Assembly: GCF_009711095.1 (NCBI RefSeq)
Contig: NZ_WMJZ01000023.1
Coordinates: forward strand, 1-64,000
Origin: Intestinirhabdus alba
Lineage (GTDB): Bacteria; Pseudomonadota; Gammaproteobacteria; Enterobacterales; Enterobacteriaceae
Length of the DNA: 64,000 nt
Direction of reading: 5' to 3'
Position numbers and translations under genes: made by a program. The notes under the pieces are model-generated. The model was given only the letters and a program-made list of their open reading frames with translations, was not told the origin of the DNA and searched no databases. This document shows positions 21,749 to 31,988 of this stretch, in pieces. How positions within the stretch are numbered: the first letter of the stretch is position 1; the number at the start of each line of letters is the position of its first letter.

Positions 21749-22531
21749 ATGGCTTTCAGATTCTGGAAAATTGGCCTTCATATTCAGCAGCATGTGGCGC
21801 TGGCGGTCGCCGTGACGAAACTCGCGACGGGCTGGCAGCTCCAGCGCTGGTGGCGTCTGCCGCTGACGCCGGGGGTGATTGACGACGGGTATATTCGCGA
21901 CCCTGAGCTGCTTACCCGGACGCTGCGACCCTGGAGCCGGGAACTGCCCCGCCGTCACCGGCTGCACCTCTCTTTCCCGACCGGTCGTACGGTGCAGAAA
22001 AGCCTGCCGCGTCCCTCCATGGCCCTGCGCGAGCGCGAGCAGAGCGCGTGGCTGGGCGGTACGCTGGCCCGCGAGCTGAATATGGAATCGGACGCGCTGC
22101 GCTTTGACTACGGTGATGACGCCCTCGCTCCGGCCTTTAACGTCACCGCCGTGCAAAGCCGGGAAATAGCGACCCTGCTAACGCTGGCGCAAACCCTTAA
22201 CCTCCGGGTTGCCGCCGTGACGCCGGACGCCTGTGCGCTGCAGCGCCTGCTGCCCTATCTGCCGTCGGAACAGCGCTGTCTGGTCTGGCGCGATGAGGCG
22301 CAGTGGCTGTGGGCCACGCGCTACGCCTGGGGACGAAGGGCGGCCGGGACGCTGGACGATGCGACGGCGCTGGCGGCGCAGCTCTCCCTCCCGCCTGAGG
22401 CGATCGCCTTCAGCCGTCCGGATGATTTCGATCCCTGGCGCGCGGTCTCCGTCCGCCAGCCACCCGTTCCCGACGGGGGCCATGCTTTTGCCGTCGCGCT
22501 TGGGCTGGCGCTGGGCGAGGTGCAGATATGA
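21749..22531 (+). CDS. hofM: HofM, PilM-like component of the DNA uptake apparatus
   Basis: 260 residues from ATG 21749 (MAFRFWKIG); the ATG at 21728 adds an unlikely seven residues. It aligns with E. coli HofM in length and in stretches such as LQRWWRLPL and the end FAVALGLALG. PilM-like proteins are actin-fold cytosolic partners of PilN. First gene of hofMNOPQ; its stop overlaps the hofN start by four bases. In E. coli the set is needed to use DNA as a nutrient. Confidence 0.88.
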   Translation: MAFRFWKIGLHIQQHVALAVAVTKLATGWQLQRWWRLPLTPGVIDDGYIRDPELLTRTLRPWSRELPRRHRLHLSFPTGRTVQKSLPRPSMALREREQSAWLGGTLARELNMESDALRFDYGDDALAPAFNVTAVQSREIATLLTLAQTLNLRVAAVTPDACALQRLLPYLPSEQRCLVWRDEAQWLWATRYAWGRRAAGTLDDATALAAQLSLPPEAIAFSRPDDFDPWRAVSVRQPPVPDGGHAFAVALGLALGEVQI

Positions 22532-23067
22532 ACGGCCCGGTCAACCTCCTGCCCTGGCGCGAAGCCCGGCGAACGGCCTGCCTGCGCCGCTGGAGCGTGC
22601 GGTTTGTCGGCGCGTTGCTGGCGGTTTTCGGCATCTCGTCTTGCTATTACCTTAAGGCCGAGACCGCGCGGCGGATCGGTGACGCCCAGTATGTCGCTGA
22701 GACCCGCTGTACCGCCGCGCTGCAGGCCGCCAGACTCCGCCTGCAGGCGCGCCGTCTGCTGTGGCTGGAAGCGGAGCGCAGAGCGCGGCTGCGGGATGAG
22801 ACCCGGCGCTGGCAGCCCGCGCTTCAGGGGCTTGCCGCCTTACTGCCCGAGCGGGCGTGGCTGACGCAGATCGCCTTTCAGCAGGGGGCGCTGTCGCTAA
22901 CGGGGCTGGCGTTAAACCTGGCGGCGCTGGCGGAGCTGGAGCAATCGCTAGACCGCCAGTCCGCCTTTTTGCTCAGCAGAACCGGGGCCGTGCAGCAGGA
23001 CGCCCAGGGGCGCTGGCAGTTTTTCTATCAGCTAACGAGGGCGGACGACGATGCGCAGGCTGACTGA
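22528..23067 (+). CDS. hofN: HofN, PilN-like inner membrane assembly protein
   Basis: 179 residues. The N-terminus has the PilN signature NLLPWREARR. One membrane segment (about 27-45) and a helical, Arg-rich coiled region (45-110) follow, then a small periplasmic domain. It is expected to pair with HofO and bind HofM. It overlaps hofM by 4 nt and hofO by 17 nt, so translation is likely coupled along the operon. Confidence 0.88.
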   Translation: MNGPVNLLPWREARRTACLRRWSVRFVGALLAVFGISSCYYLKAETARRIGDAQYVAETRCTAALQAARLRLQARRLLWLEAERRARLRDETRRWQPALQGLAALLPERAWLTQIAFQQGALSLTGLALNLAALAELEQSLDRQSAFLLSRTGAVQQDAQGRWQFFYQLTRADDDAQAD

Positions 23068-23503
23068 CGGCTGGTGCAATTTGTCACCGCGGGTGCGCTG
23101 CCTTTTCTGGGGCGGCTGGACGCTGGCGCTGAGCCTGCTGGCGGTCCTGGGCCTGCCCGGAGGGCGGCCGCCGGTTGTCGGGGCGCTGCTGCGACAGCAG
23201 GAAGCCAACCGCACCCTGTGGCCAGAGCTACGGCAGCTGGCGGCCCTGCCGGAGCGCCGGGCCGACGCTCCCCGGGCGCAGGCGCTTTCCTTCTCTCCGC
23301 TCGCCTTTCAGACCCCGGCAGTTCATCTGGTGCGCTGGCAGCCTGCCGGCGCGGGGGGCGAGCTGAGCGTCAGAATGCGCTGGTCGGAGATGGGGCCGCT
23401 GTTTGTCCGCCTGGCGGCGCAGGATATGCGCGTCAGCCGCTTCACGCTTGAGCCGGATGGTGATGCGTTATGCCTGACGCTGCAGCTGGAGCGGGGCCGA
23501 TGA
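23051..23503 (+). CDS. hofO: HofO, PilO-like inner membrane assembly protein
   Basis: 150 residues, slightly longer than I recall for E. coli HofO. A single membrane segment (about 16-36) is followed by a ferredoxin-like periplasmic domain ending ALCLTLQLERGR. It is expected to form the HofN-HofO platform. The start ATG at 23051 lies inside the last 17 nt of hofN, and the stop overlaps the hofP start (ATGA, 23500-23503). Confidence 0.85.
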   Translation: MRRLTDGWCNLSPRVRCLFWGGWTLALSLLAVLGLPGGRPPVVGALLRQQEANRTLWPELRQLAALPERRADAPRAQALSFSPLAFQTPAVHLVRWQPAGAGGELSVRMRWSEMGPLFVRLAAQDMRVSRFTLEPDGDALCLTLQLERGR

Positions 23504-23898
23504 GGCGGCTGCTGGCGGGCGTTTCGTTACTTCTGTTGACCGGCCTGCGCGATCCGTTTCAGCCGCCTGTAGACCACTGCCGCACGGGGGAGCTTGCCGG
23601 GTGGCGTTATCAGGGGGTGGTGAGCTGCGGAGCGCGCCCCATCGCTCTCGTCCGGGACAGCGCGCAGAGGTGGCACCGGGTGGAGCGCAATGACGTGCTG
23701 GAAAACGGTTGGACGGTCTCCCGGGTGACGATGCAGAGCATTACCCTGATCAACGACAAAAAGTGCGATCCGCCCCGGTGGCGGTGGCAGCGACAAGGAG
23801 AAGAAGTGGATGAAGCGATGGATCGCCGCGGCGCTGATGGCGGCTCTCTTCAGCGCACAGGCGGCAAAAGCGCCCAACGTCACCCTGGTGGTGGATGA
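23500..23898 (+). CDS. hofP: HofP, PilP-like pilotin/assembly protein
   Basis: 132 residues from ATG 23500. The N-terminus is a signal-like segment (MRRLLAGVSLLLLTGLRDPF), then the PilP-type core with NDVLENGWTV and a C-terminal tail. It lacks a clear lipobox cysteine. The last 89 nt overlap the hofQ start in another frame, so the tail EAMDRRGADGG and beyond is encoded over the HofQ signal peptide. Identified by position and by resemblance to E. coli HofP (DPF-PP, VLENGW, WQRQG). Confidence 0.8.
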   Translation: MRRLLAGVSLLLLTGLRDPFQPPVDHCRTGELAGWRYQGVVSCGARPIALVRDSAQRWHRVERNDVLENGWTVSRVTMQSITLINDKKCDPPRWRWQRQGEEVDEAMDRRGADGGSLQRTGGKSAQRHPGGG

Positions 23899-25048
23899 GG
23901 TGCCGGTGGCGCAGGTCCTGCAGGCGCTGGCCGAGCAGCACAATAAAAATCTGATCGTTTCGCCGGACGTCAGCGGCGCGATCTCATTACGTCTGCAGAA
24001 CGTGCCCTGGCAGCAGGCGCTGCGGGTGGTGGTAAAAAGCGCCGGACTGGTGCTGCGCCAGGAGGGCAATATTCTGCACGTCCATTCCGTAAGCTGGCAG
24101 AATGAGAACGCGGCGCGTCAGGCGGCCGAGCAGGCGCGGCGGCAGGCGAATCTGCCGCTGGAGCAGCGCAGCCTCGCGCTGCGCTATGCCGATGCGGGCG
24201 AGCTGGCGAAGCTTGGCGAGAAGCTGCTGAGCGCCAGGGGGAGCATGACCGTGGATAGCCGCACCAACCGGCTGCTGCTTCGCGACCATAAAGCCGCGCT
24301 GGCGACGCTGGAGCAGTGGGTGCGGCAGATGGACCTGCCGGTGGCCCAGGTTGAGCTGGCGGCGCATATCGTGACCATCAACGAAAAAAGCCTGCGCGAG
24401 CTGGGGGTCAAGTGGACCCTGGCGGAGTCGCAGAGCGCGGGGGCTAAGGGCCAGGTTAGCGGAATTAACGGGGATCTTTCCGTGATCGGTGCCGCCACGC
24501 GGGTTGGCTTTAATATTGGTCGTATCAACGGTCGCCTGCTGGATCTGGAACTGTCGGCCCTGGAGCAAAAGCAGCAGCTTGATATTATCGCCAGCCCGCG
24601 GCTGCTGGCGTCGCACCTGCAGCCCGCCAGCATTAAGCAGGGCAGCGATATCCCCTATCAGGTCTCCAGCGGGGAGAGCGGTGCCACGTCGGTGGAGTTT
24701 AAAGAAGCGGTGCTGGGGATGGAGGTGACGCCGACGGTGCTGGCGAACGGGCGTATTCGTCTGAAGCTGCACATCAGCCAGAACGTGCCGGGGCAGGTGC
24801 TGCAGCAGGCGGACGGCGAAATAATGACCATCGATAAGCAGGAGATTGAAACCCAGGTGGAGGTCAACAGCGGTGAAACCCTCGCGCTGGGAGGCATTTT
24901 TTCGCGCAAAAGCCGGTCCGACAAAGAGAGCGTGCCGCTGCTGGGGCATATCCCCTGGCTCGGCCAGCTGTTCCGTCATGATGGCAAAGAAAATGAGCGC
25001 CGCGAACTGGTGGTTTTTATCACGCCACGGCTGGTCCCGAACGAATAA
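23810..25048 (+). CDS. hofQ: HofQ, PilQ-like outer membrane secretin
   Basis: 412 residues, the E. coli length. A signal peptide (MKRWIAAALMAALFSAQA, cleavage about 19-21), an STN/N0 domain (25-95), an N1/KH-like domain (105-170), and the secretin core (190-405, with VEFKEAVLGMEVTPTV and GGIFSRK). It ends RELVVFITPRL. It probably forms the outer-membrane channel for DNA. The ATG at 23810 has an AAGGAG ribosome site 9 nt upstream even though it lies inside hofP. Confidence 0.92.
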   Translation: MKRWIAAALMAALFSAQAAKAPNVTLVVDEVPVAQVLQALAEQHNKNLIVSPDVSGAISLRLQNVPWQQALRVVVKSAGLVLRQEGNILHVHSVSWQNENAARQAAEQARRQANLPLEQRSLALRYADAGELAKLGEKLLSARGSMTVDSRTNRLLLRDHKAALATLEQWVRQMDLPVAQVELAAHIVTINEKSLRELGVKWTLAESQSAGAKGQVSGINGDLSVIGAATRVGFNIGRINGRLLDLELSALEQKQQLDIIASPRLLASHLQPASIKQGSDIPYQVSSGESGATSVEFKEAVLGMEVTPTVLANGRIRLKLHISQNVPGQVLQQADGEIMTIDKQEIETQVEVNSGETLALGGIFSRKSRSDKESVPLLGHIPWLGQLFRHDGKENERRELVVFITPRLVPNE

Positions 25049-25451
25049 TTGAGGCATTCAGCGCCGCTGCTTTTGCAATTTACCCGGCGCAGAGATTTGA
25101 CGTACGGAGGTATTTAGCATACAAGGAGTACCGATTTGAGAGTCGGTACTTTTCATCGCTCATGTGTACATAAATACCCTTTGCCTTTCCGGCAGTATGT
25201 TCCTGGCCCGTTTCGTCTTGTCTGGCCGCGCCGCTTTTCAATGGGTCTGATGTTTGCGCAACGCCACGCTTGTCGCGGCCTGAAAAGCGGGGGGATGGCG
25301 ATTTATTCAGTTGCCAAACCCGCTTGAGTATTGAGATAATTTTCAGTCTGACTCTCGCAATATCTTATGAGGTTTCAGTTCATGTCCTGCAGCGCTCAGT
25401 GTCCGCGACGCGGGTTTATCATTAACGAATAGTCTTAGTAGTACCGAAAAA
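25049..25451. promoter_or_regulatory. hofQ-aroK intergenic region
   Basis: This 403 bp region holds the hofQ terminator (25127-25154) and the promoter area of the aroK-aroB-damX-dam-rpe-gph-trpS superoperon. A short frame from 25136 to 25327 shows no recognisable protein and is not called. An AT-rich stretch around 25321-25370 is the most likely promoter position. Confidence 0.5.
25127..25154 (+). terminator. Intrinsic terminator after hofMNOPQ
   Basis: AGTACCGA (25127-25134) pairs perfectly with TCGGTACT (25143-25150), followed by TTTC. It lies about 80 bp after the hofQ stop and separates hof from aroK. Confidence 0.6.
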
Positions 25452-25973
25452 ATGGCAGAGAAACGCAATATCTTTCTGGTTGGGCCTATGGGTGCCGGAA
25501 AAAGCACTATTGGGCGGCAGTTAGCTCAACAACTCAATATGGAATTTTATGATTCTGATCAGGAGATTGAGAAACGAACCGGAGCTGATGTGGGCTGGGT
25601 CTTCGACGTAGAGGGCGAAGACGGCTTCCGCGATCGTGAAGAGAAAATTATCAACGAATTGACGGAAAAACAGGGTATTGTGCTGGCCACCGGCGGTGGT
25701 TCTGTAAAATCGCGTGAAACCCGTAATCGTCTCTCCGCGCGCGGCGTCGTGGTCTATCTTGAAACGACTATCGAAAAACAGCTGTCGCGTACGCAGCGCG
25801 ATAAAAAACGTCCGTTGCTGCAGGTTGAGGCTCCGCCTCGCGAGGTGCTTGAAGCGCTGGCCAACGAGCGCAACCCGTTGTATGAAGAGGTTGCCGATGT
25901 AACCATTCGCACTGACGATCAGAGCGCTAAGGTTGTGGCAAACCAGATCATTCATATGCTGGAAAGCAGCTGA
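25452..25973 (+). CDS. aroK: AroK, shikimate kinase I
   Basis: 173 residues, the E. coli length. P-loop [11 protein letters not shown] (about 11-21), the [11 protein letters not shown] shikimate-binding region, GGG (about 79-81) and the LID-region arginines in [11 protein letters not shown]. It phosphorylates shikimate at the 3-hydroxyl with ATP. First gene of the run to trpS; aroB starts 58 nt downstream. Confidence 0.97.
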   Translation: MAEKRNIFLVGPMGAGKSTIGRQLAQQLNMEFYDSDQEIEKRTGADVGWVFDVEGEDGFRDREEKIINELTEKQGIVLATGGGSVKSRETRNRLSARGVVVYLETTIEKQLSRTQRDKKRPLLQVEAPPREVLEALANERNPLYEEVADVTIRTDDQSAKVVANQIIHMLESS

Positions 25974-26031
25974 TTCAGGCTTTACAGGCACCCGGTTCGC
26001 GGGTGCAAGTCATTAAGGTGGATGTCGCGTC

Positions 26032-27120
26032 ATGGAGAGGATTACTGTTACGCTCGGGGAACGTAGTTACCCCATTGCCATAGCGGCCGGTTTGTTCAAC
26101 GAGCCAGCCTCGTTCTTACCGCTAAAGTCAGGCGAGCGGGCCATGCTGGTGACCAACGAAACTCTGGCTCCCCTGTACCTTGACAAGGTTCGCCGCGCGC
26201 TTGAGCAGGCGGGTGTCAGAGTTGACAGCGTCATTCTTCCCGACGGCGAGCGTTATAAAAGCCTGGCGGTGCTGGATACCGTATTTACCGCGCTGCTGGA
26301 GAAATCCCACGGTCGCGATACCACGCTGGTAGCCCTTGGCGGCGGCGTGATTGGCGATCTCACCGGCTTTGCCGCCGCCAGCTATCAGCGCGGCGTACGC
26401 TTCATCCAGGTACCAACCACCTTATTGTCGCAGGTCGACTCCTCCGTCGGCGGCAAAACTGCGGTCAACCATCCCCTCGGCAAAAACATGATCGGCGCGT
26501 TTTATCAGCCCGCCTCCGTGGTGGTGGATCTCGACTGCCTGAAAACCCTGCCCGCGCGCGAGCTGGCGTCGGGGCTGGCGGAGGTCATCAAGTACGGCAT
26601 TATTCTCGACGGTGAATTTTTCCGCTGGCTGGAAGAGAATCTGGACGCGCTCCTGCGTCTCGACGGCCCGGCGATGGCATACTGTATTCGCCGCTGCTGC
26701 GAGCTGAAGGCCGAAGTTGTCGCCGCGGACGAGCGCGAAACCGGCTTACGTGCTTTACTGAATCTGGGGCATACCTACGGTCACGCTATCGAAGCGGAAA
26801 TGGGCTACGGCAACTGGCTGCACGGCGAAGCCGTCGCGGCGGGAATGGTCATGGCGGCGCGAACGTCTGAGCGTTTAGGGCAGTTTGACGCGGCGGACAC
26901 CGGGCGGATTATCGCCCTGCTCCAGCGCGCCGGCCTGCCAACCTGCGGGCCGCGCGAGATGTCGGCGCAGGCCTGGCTGCCGCACATGCTGCGTGATAAA
27001 AAAACGTTGGCGGGGGAGATACGTTTAGTGCTCCCGCTGGCGATAGGGAAAAGCGAAGTGCGCGGCGGAGTGCCGCATGAAGTCGTTCTTAGCGCTATTG
27101 CTGACTGTCAGCAGGCGTAA
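26032..27120 (+). CDS. aroB: AroB, 3-dehydroquinate synthase
   Basis: 362 residues, the E. coli length. The NAD-binding [14 protein letters not shown] (about 102-115) is followed by [19 protein letters not shown]. Zinc ligands are in RDERETG-free positions typical of the family: Glu near [11 protein letters not shown], and His in [10 protein letters not shown] and [11 protein letters not shown]. It converts DAHP to 3-dehydroquinate. It follows aroK and precedes damX. Confidence 0.96.
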   Translation: MERITVTLGERSYPIAIAAGLFNEPASFLPLKSGERAMLVTNETLAPLYLDKVRRALEQAGVRVDSVILPDGERYKSLAVLDTVFTALLEKSHGRDTTLVALGGGVIGDLTGFAAASYQRGVRFIQVPTTLLSQVDSSVGGKTAVNHPLGKNMIGAFYQPASVVVDLDCLKTLPARELASGLAEVIKYGIILDGEFFRWLEENLDALLRLDGPAMAYCIRRCCELKAEVVAADERETGLRALLNLGHTYGHAIEAEMGYGNWLHGEAVAAGMVMAARTSERLGQFDAADTGRIIALLQRAGLPTCGPREMSAQAWLPHMLRDKKTLAGEIRLVLPLAIGKSEVRGGVPHEVVLSAIADCQQA

Positions 27121-27216
27121 CAACAAGAAAGGTCAGATCGCTGCGGCCATGTGGCGATCGCGTAAATTCAGGTTAGCGGCAACGTGGTAAGCGCTAACCT
27201 TTGAGCGGGGTGTTAA

Positions 27217-28545
27217 ATGGATGAATTCAAACCAGAAGACGAGCTGAAACCCGATCCCGGCGATCGTCGCACTGGTCGTTCTCGTCAGGCTTCTGAACGC
27301 GGTGAGCCGCAGATCAACTTCGATGACGTCGATCTGGACGAGGACGAGCGCCGTCCGGCCCGCGGGCGTCAGACTCGCCTGAACGAGCGAGCGCGTGAAG
27401 ACGAGTATGAATCCAGCGATGATATCGTGGGCGAGGAGCGCGCTGAGCGCTATCCGCGCCGGCAAAAAAAGGCCGCCGCTACCCCCGCATCCCGTCAATA
27501 CATGATGATGGGCATCGGCGTGCTGGTACTCCTGCTGCTTATTGTTGGCATCGGCTCCGCCCTGAAATCCCCCACCTCCCCTTCCGGGAACCAGACGGCA
27601 TCCGGTGAAAGGAGCATCGCGCTTTCCGGCGATGATGACGCCGATCGGAATATCCGCTCTCAGACCGCGACGGACGCCGCCTCCGCTGAACAGACGGCGG
27701 GCGGTTCCCGGCAGGATATCGCTCTGCCACCGATCGCCTCTACGCCGACCCAGGGCCAGGCACCCGCCGTCAGCGAAGGCCAGCAGCGCGTCGAGGTACA
27801 GGGCAATCTGAATAACGCCCTGACCCAGGACGCTCCGCAGATCAATGACGCGGTGGTTAACTCCACGCTGCCGACCGAGCCTGCAACCGTTGCGCCGGTT
27901 CGCGGCGGCAGCGCCCAGCCCCATCCGGTCGTGCCATCCCATAGCGACAGCGCGCCGCGTCAGACCGCCGCGCATCATACCGCCCCGGCGCGCCCGGAGC
28001 GTAAGCAGACGGCGATCGAGCCGAAGAAAACCCAGCCTGCCGCCAGAACGACGCCGGCCGGGTCGAAGCCCGCCGCCCAGGCGAAACCCAGCGAACCTGC
28101 CGCGATGCCGAAGGCTCCGGCGGTGAGTTCCGCACCGGCAGCAACCACCGCGCCGAAGGCGACCGCCAGCGCAGCGCCTGCGCAAACCGCGACGCCGGCG
28201 GCGAAAGCGACTGCCAGCCCGGTGCCTGCACAAACGGCGACGAATAGCGCCAAAAGCACAGGTAACGTTGGCGCGCTGAAGTCTGCGCCTGCCGGCCACT
28301 ACACCCTGCAGCTTAGCAGCTCCTCTAACTACGACAATCTGAACGGCTGGGCGAAGAAAGAGAATCTGAAAAACTATGTGGTTTACCAGACGACGCGCAA
28401 CGGGCAACCGTGGTATGTTCTGGTGACGGGCGTGTATGCCTCGAAAGAGGATGCGAAACGCGCGGTATCGACGCTGCCGGCCGATGTGCAGGCAAAAAAT
28501 CCGTGGGCAAAACCGCTGCGTCAGGTACAGGCCGATCTGAAGTAA
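27217..28545 (+). CDS. damX: DamX, SPOR-domain cell division protein
   Basis: 442 residues, somewhat longer than E. coli DamX (428 by recollection). A highly charged cytosolic N-terminus (1-94), one membrane segment (about 96-114), a long Pro/Ala/Thr-rich periplasmic linker (about 115-360) and a C-terminal SPOR domain (about 363-440) that binds septal, denuded glycan. The linker is the part that varies in length. It has repeated Ala-Pro-Ala-type segments (for example [14 protein letters not shown] and [13 protein letters not shown]). Confidence 0.93.
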   Translation: MDEFKPEDELKPDPGDRRTGRSRQASERGEPQINFDDVDLDEDERRPARGRQTRLNERAREDEYESSDDIVGEERAERYPRRQKKAAATPASRQYMMMGIGVLVLLLLIVGIGSALKSPTSPSGNQTASGERSIALSGDDDADRNIRSQTATDAASAEQTAGGSRQDIALPPIASTPTQGQAPAVSEGQQRVEVQGNLNNALTQDAPQINDAVVNSTLPTEPATVAPVRGGSAQPHPVVPSHSDSAPRQTAAHHTAPARPERKQTAIEPKKTQPAARTTPAGSKPAAQAKPSEPAAMPKAPAVSSAPAATTAPKATASAAPAQTATPAAKATASPVPAQTATNSAKSTGNVGALKSAPAGHYTLQLSSSSNYDNLNGWAKKENLKNYVVYQTTRNGQPWYVLVTGVYASKEDAKRAVSTLPADVQAKNPWAKPLRQVQADLK

Positions 28546-28555
28546 TACAGGCTGC

Positions 28556-28592
28556 GTCCCGCAATGGGTCGACGTTTCGTCCATTGCGGGAC
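28556..28592 (+). other. Perfect hairpin between damX and dam
   Basis: GTCCCGCAATGG (28556-28567) pairs perfectly with CCATTGCGGGAC (28581-28592), with a 13 nt loop. There is no U-tract, so it is more likely an mRNA processing, stabilising or partial termination element than a full terminator. Confidence 0.6.
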
Positions 28593-28660
28593 CAGACTAC
28601 AGCGCAGGATGCTGTCGGAGCTTTCTCCACAGCCGGAGAAGGTGTAATTAGTTAGTCAGC

Positions 28661-29497
28661 ATGAAGAAAAAACGCGCTTTTTTGAAGTGGGCAGGGGGGA
28701 AATACCCTCTGCTTGATGATATTAAACGGCATTTACCCGAGGGCGAATGTCTGGTTGAGCCCTTTGTCGGGGCCGGGTCGGTGTTTCTCAATACTGACTT
28801 TTCTCGTTATATCCTCGCCGATATCAACAGCGACTTGATCAGTCTCTACAACATCGTAAAGAGCTGTACGGAAGAGTACGTGCACGCCTCGCGCGAGCTG
28901 TTTTCGCCCGCGACCAACCGGGCCGAAGTGTACTATCAGCTGCGCGATGAGTTTAACGCCTGCCAGGAGCCGTTTCGGCGCGCGGTGCTGTTTCTGTACC
29001 TGAACCGCTTTGGCTATAACGGCCTGTGCCGCTATAACCTGCGCGGTGAGTTCAACGTGCCGTTTGGTCGCTACAAGCGCCCCTATTTTCCGGAAGCGGA
29101 GCTGTATCACTTTGCGGAAAAGGCGCAGAATGCCTTTTTCTACTGCGAATCCTATGCCGAAAGCATGGCCCGGGCGGACGGCAGCTCGGTGGTGTATTGC
29201 GATCCGCCCTATGCGCCGCTGTCGGCCACGGCGAACTTTACGGCATACCACACCAACAGCTTTAGCCTGACGCAGCAGGCGCATCTGGCGGAAATTGCCG
29301 AGGGCCTGGTCAACAACCGCATTCCGGTGCTGATCTCTAACCACGACACGGCGCTGACGCGCGAGTGGTATCAACTGGCAAAACTGCACGTCGTTAAAGT
29401 TCAGCGCAGTATAAGCAGCAACGGCGGCACACGTAAAAAGGTGAACGAACTGCTGGCATTGTACAAACCAGGAGCCGCAACGCCTGCGAAAAAATAA
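28661..29497 (+). CDS. dam: Dam, GATC-specific DNA adenine methyltransferase
   Basis: 278 residues, the E. coli length. SAM motif I is [10 protein letters not shown] (about 35-44), the catalytic motif IV is DPPY (181-184), and the N-terminal [12 protein letters not shown] is the family signature. It methylates adenine N6 in GATC, for mismatch repair and replication timing. It lies in the damX-dam-rpe-gph-trpS run; rpe begins 17 nt after its stop. Confidence 0.97.
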   Translation: MKKKRAFLKWAGGKYPLLDDIKRHLPEGECLVEPFVGAGSVFLNTDFSRYILADINSDLISLYNIVKSCTEEYVHASRELFSPATNRAEVYYQLRDEFNACQEPFRRAVLFLYLNRFGYNGLCRYNLRGEFNVPFGRYKRPYFPEAELYHFAEKAQNAFFYCESYAESMARADGSSVVYCDPPYAPLSATANFTAYHTNSFSLTQQAHLAEIAEGLVNNRIPVLISNHDTALTREWYQLAKLHVVKVQRSISSNGGTRKKVNELLALYKPGAATPAKK

Positions 29498-29514
29498 CTC
29501 TTAAGGAGAAGCGG

Positions 29515-30192
29515 ATGAAACAGTATTTGATCGCCCCCTCTATTCTGTCGGCTGATTTTGCCCGTCTGGGCGAAGATACGGCGAAGGCGCTGGCCGCCGG
29601 TGCGGACGTCGTGCATTTCGACGTCATGGATAACCACTATGTTCCGAACCTGACCATCGGCCCGATGGTCCTCAGGTCGCTGCGTGACTACGGCATCACG
29701 GCCCCTGTTGACGTGCATCTGATGGTTCAGCCGGTCGATCGTATCGTGCCGGATTTTGCCGCGGCGGGTGCCAGCATTATTACCTTTCATCCGGAAGCGT
29801 CCGGGCACGTTGACCGCACGCTTCAGCTGATTAAAGAGCACGGCTGCAGGGCGGGGCTGGTGTTCAATCCCGCCACGCCGCTCAGCTATCTGGACTATGT
29901 CATGGATAAGCTCGACGTGATCCTGCTGATGTCCGTTAACCCCGGCTTCGGCGGGCAGTCTTTTATTCCACAAACGCTGAATAAGCTGCGTGAAGTGCGC
30001 CGCCGCATCGACGCCTCTGGCTACGATATCCGCCTGGAGGTGGACGGCGGCGTGAAGGCGAGCAATATTGGCGAAATCGCCGCGGCGGGGGCCGATATGT
30101 TCGTGGCCGGTTCCGCTATTTTCGGCCAGCCGGACTACAAAAAAATCATTGATGAAATGCGCAGCGAACTGGCAAAGGTAAGTCATGAATAA
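29515..30192 (+). CDS. rpe: Rpe, ribulose-5-phosphate 3-epimerase
   Basis: 225 residues, the E. coli length. TIM-barrel with the family motifs [29 protein letters not shown] and VDVHLMV. The metal/catalytic region is [12 protein letters not shown] and the phosphate site [11 protein letters not shown]. It interconverts ribulose-5-phosphate and xylulose-5-phosphate. Overlaps gph by 8 nt. Confidence 0.97.
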   Translation: MKQYLIAPSILSADFARLGEDTAKALAAGADVVHFDVMDNHYVPNLTIGPMVLRSLRDYGITAPVDVHLMVQPVDRIVPDFAAAGASIITFHPEASGHVDRTLQLIKEHGCRAGLVFNPATPLSYLDYVMDKLDVILLMSVNPGFGGQSFIPQTLNKLREVRRRIDASGYDIRLEVDGGVKASNIGEIAAAGADMFVAGSAIFGQPDYKKIIDEMRSELAKVSHE

Positions 30193-30943
30193 ACTGCAGG
30201 ATATTCAGGGCATCGCCTTTGATCTCGACGGCACGCTGGTGGACAGCGCGCCGGGATTAGCCGCCGCAGTGGACATGGCGCTCTATGCGCTGGAGCTGCC
30301 GACGGCGGGTGAGGCGCGGGTGATAACCTGGATCGGCAACGGTGCCGATGTGCTGATGGAGCGCGCGCTCGTCTGGGCGCGCCGGGAGCGGGACACGCTG
30401 CGTGAAGCCGTGGGTAAATCGCCGATCGATGAGGAAGGCCCCGTCGAAGCGCAGGCGCGCATAATGCGCAGGCTGTTCGACCGCTACTATGCCGAGGTCG
30501 CCGAAGAGGGAACCTTCCTGTTCCCCCAGGTGGTCGAAACGCTGGCCGCTCTGCGCGCCAAGGAGCTGCCGCTGGGGCTGGTGACCAACAAGCCGTCGCC
30601 GTTCGTTGCGCCGCTGCTGGAAGCGCTGGATATCGCCGGCTATTTTAGCGTGGTTATTGGCGGCGACGACGTGCAGAACAAAAAGCCGCACCCGGAGCCG
30701 CTGCTGCGTGTGGCGAGCCTGATGGGGATTGCGCCGGCGCAATTGCTCTTTGTCGGCGATTCGCGTAATGATATCCAGGCTGCCAAAGCGGCCGGCTGTC
30801 CGTCGGTTGGCCTGACCTACGGCTACAACTACGGCGAAGCTATCGACCTCAGCCAACCGGACGTGGTTTTCCACACCTTTAATGAACTATTGCCCGCACT
30901 TGGGCTACCGCATAGCGAAAATCAGGAATCGAAAAATGACTAA
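30185..30943 (+). CDS. gph: Gph, phosphoglycolate phosphatase
   Basis: 252 residues, the E. coli length. HAD motifs: [10 protein letters not shown] (about 12-21), the VTNKPS motif [10 protein letters not shown] motif III, and [14 protein letters not shown] motif IV. It removes 2-phosphoglycolate formed during repair of 3'-phosphoglycolate DNA ends. It overlaps rpe by 8 nt and trpS by 8 nt. Confidence 0.96.
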   Translation: MNKLQDIQGIAFDLDGTLVDSAPGLAAAVDMALYALELPTAGEARVITWIGNGADVLMERALVWARRERDTLREAVGKSPIDEEGPVEAQARIMRRLFDRYYAEVAEEGTFLFPQVVETLAALRAKELPLGLVTNKPSPFVAPLLEALDIAGYFSVVIGGDDVQNKKPHPEPLLRVASLMGIAPAQLLFVGDSRNDIQAAKAAGCPSVGLTYGYNYGEAIDLSQPDVVFHTFNELLPALGLPHSENQESKND

Positions 30944-31940
30944 GCCCATCGTTTTTAGTGGCGCACAGCCCTCAGGTGAACTGACCATTGGCAACTACAT
31001 GGGTGCGCTGCGTCAGTGGGTAAACATGCAGGATGACTACCATTGCATCTACTGCATCGTTGACCAACATGCCATTACCGTGCGCCAGGACGCGCAGCAG
31101 CTGCGGAAAGCGACGCTGGATACTCTCGCGCTTTACCTGGCCTGCGGCATCGATCCTGAAAAAAGCACCATCTTCGTACAGTCCCACGTGCCGGAGCACG
31201 CGCAGCTGAGCTGGGCGCTGAACTGCTATACCTACTTCGGCGAGCTGAGCCGCATGACGCAGTTCAAGGATAAGTCCGCGCGCTATGCGGAGAATATCAA
31301 CGCCGGGCTGTTTGGCTATCCGGTACTGATGGCGGCCGACATTCTGCTTTACCAGACCAACCAGGTGCCGGTCGGCGAAGACCAGAAGCAGCATCTGGAG
31401 CTGAGCCGCGATATCGCCCAGCGCTTTAACGCCCTGTACGGCGAGATTTTCAAGGTGCCGGAGCCGTTTATTCCGAAATCCGGCGCGCGGGTGATGTCCC
31501 TGCTGGAGCCGACGAAGAAGATGTCCAAGTCGGACGACAACCGCAACAACGTGATCGGCCTGCTGGAAGATCCTAAGTCGGTGGTGAAGAAGATCAAACG
31601 CGCGGTGACCGATTCCGACGAGCCGCCGGTGGTGCGCTACGATCTGCAGAACAAAGCCGGCGTCTCCAATCTGCTGGACATTCTTTCCGCCGTTACCGGC
31701 CAGAGCATTCCGCAGCTTGAGCAGCATTTTGCAGGCAAGATGTATGGTCACCTGAAGGGGGAAGTGGCGGAGGCCGTTTCCGGTATGTTGACCGAGCTGC
31801 AGGAGCGCTATCACCGCTTCCGCAACGACGAAGCCTTTCTGCAGAAGGTGATGAAAGAGGGGGCGGAGAAGGCCAGCGTTCGCGCTTCCGCCACCCTGAA
31901 GGCGGTGTACGACGCCATTGGCTTTGTGGCGAAGCCGTAA
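30936..31940 (+). CDS. trpS: TrpS, tryptophanyl-tRNA synthetase
   Basis: 334 residues from ATG 30936 ([11 protein letters not shown]); a longer frame from 30882 lies inside gph and is rejected. Class I synthetase with TIGN (17-20) in place of HIGH and KMSKS (about 195-199). The Trp/ATP pocket [13 protein letters not shown] is intact. Last gene of the aroK-trpS run. A perfect 9 bp stem (31951-31983) follows its stop, without a U-tract. Confidence 0.97.
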   Translation: MTKPIVFSGAQPSGELTIGNYMGALRQWVNMQDDYHCIYCIVDQHAITVRQDAQQLRKATLDTLALYLACGIDPEKSTIFVQSHVPEHAQLSWALNCYTYFGELSRMTQFKDKSARYAENINAGLFGYPVLMAADILLYQTNQVPVGEDQKQHLELSRDIAQRFNALYGEIFKVPEPFIPKSGARVMSLLEPTKKMSKSDDNRNNVIGLLEDPKSVVKKIKRAVTDSDEPPVVRYDLQNKAGVSNLLDILSAVTGQSIPQLEQHFAGKMYGHLKGEVAEAVSGMLTELQERYHRFRNDEAFLQKVMKEGAEKASVRASATLKAVYDAIGFVAKP

Positions 31941-31950
31941 TAGCACGACG

Positions 31951-31983
31951 GGCCTGCGCGCTGCTGTTCTCAGGGCGCAGGCC
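31951..31983. terminator. Hairpin between trpS and the ABC importer
   Basis: GGCCTGCGC (31951-31959) pairs with GCGCAGGCC (31975-31983). It lies between convergent trpS and the binding-protein gene. A U-tract is absent on both strands, so efficiency is uncertain. Confidence 0.45.
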
Positions 31984-31988
31984 GCAGG

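Noticed and set aside
27133-28584. 483-codon minus-strand frame opposite damX
   Set aside because: Antisense of damX, made long by GC skew in third codon positions; damX on the other strand has a clear SPOR domain and membrane segment.
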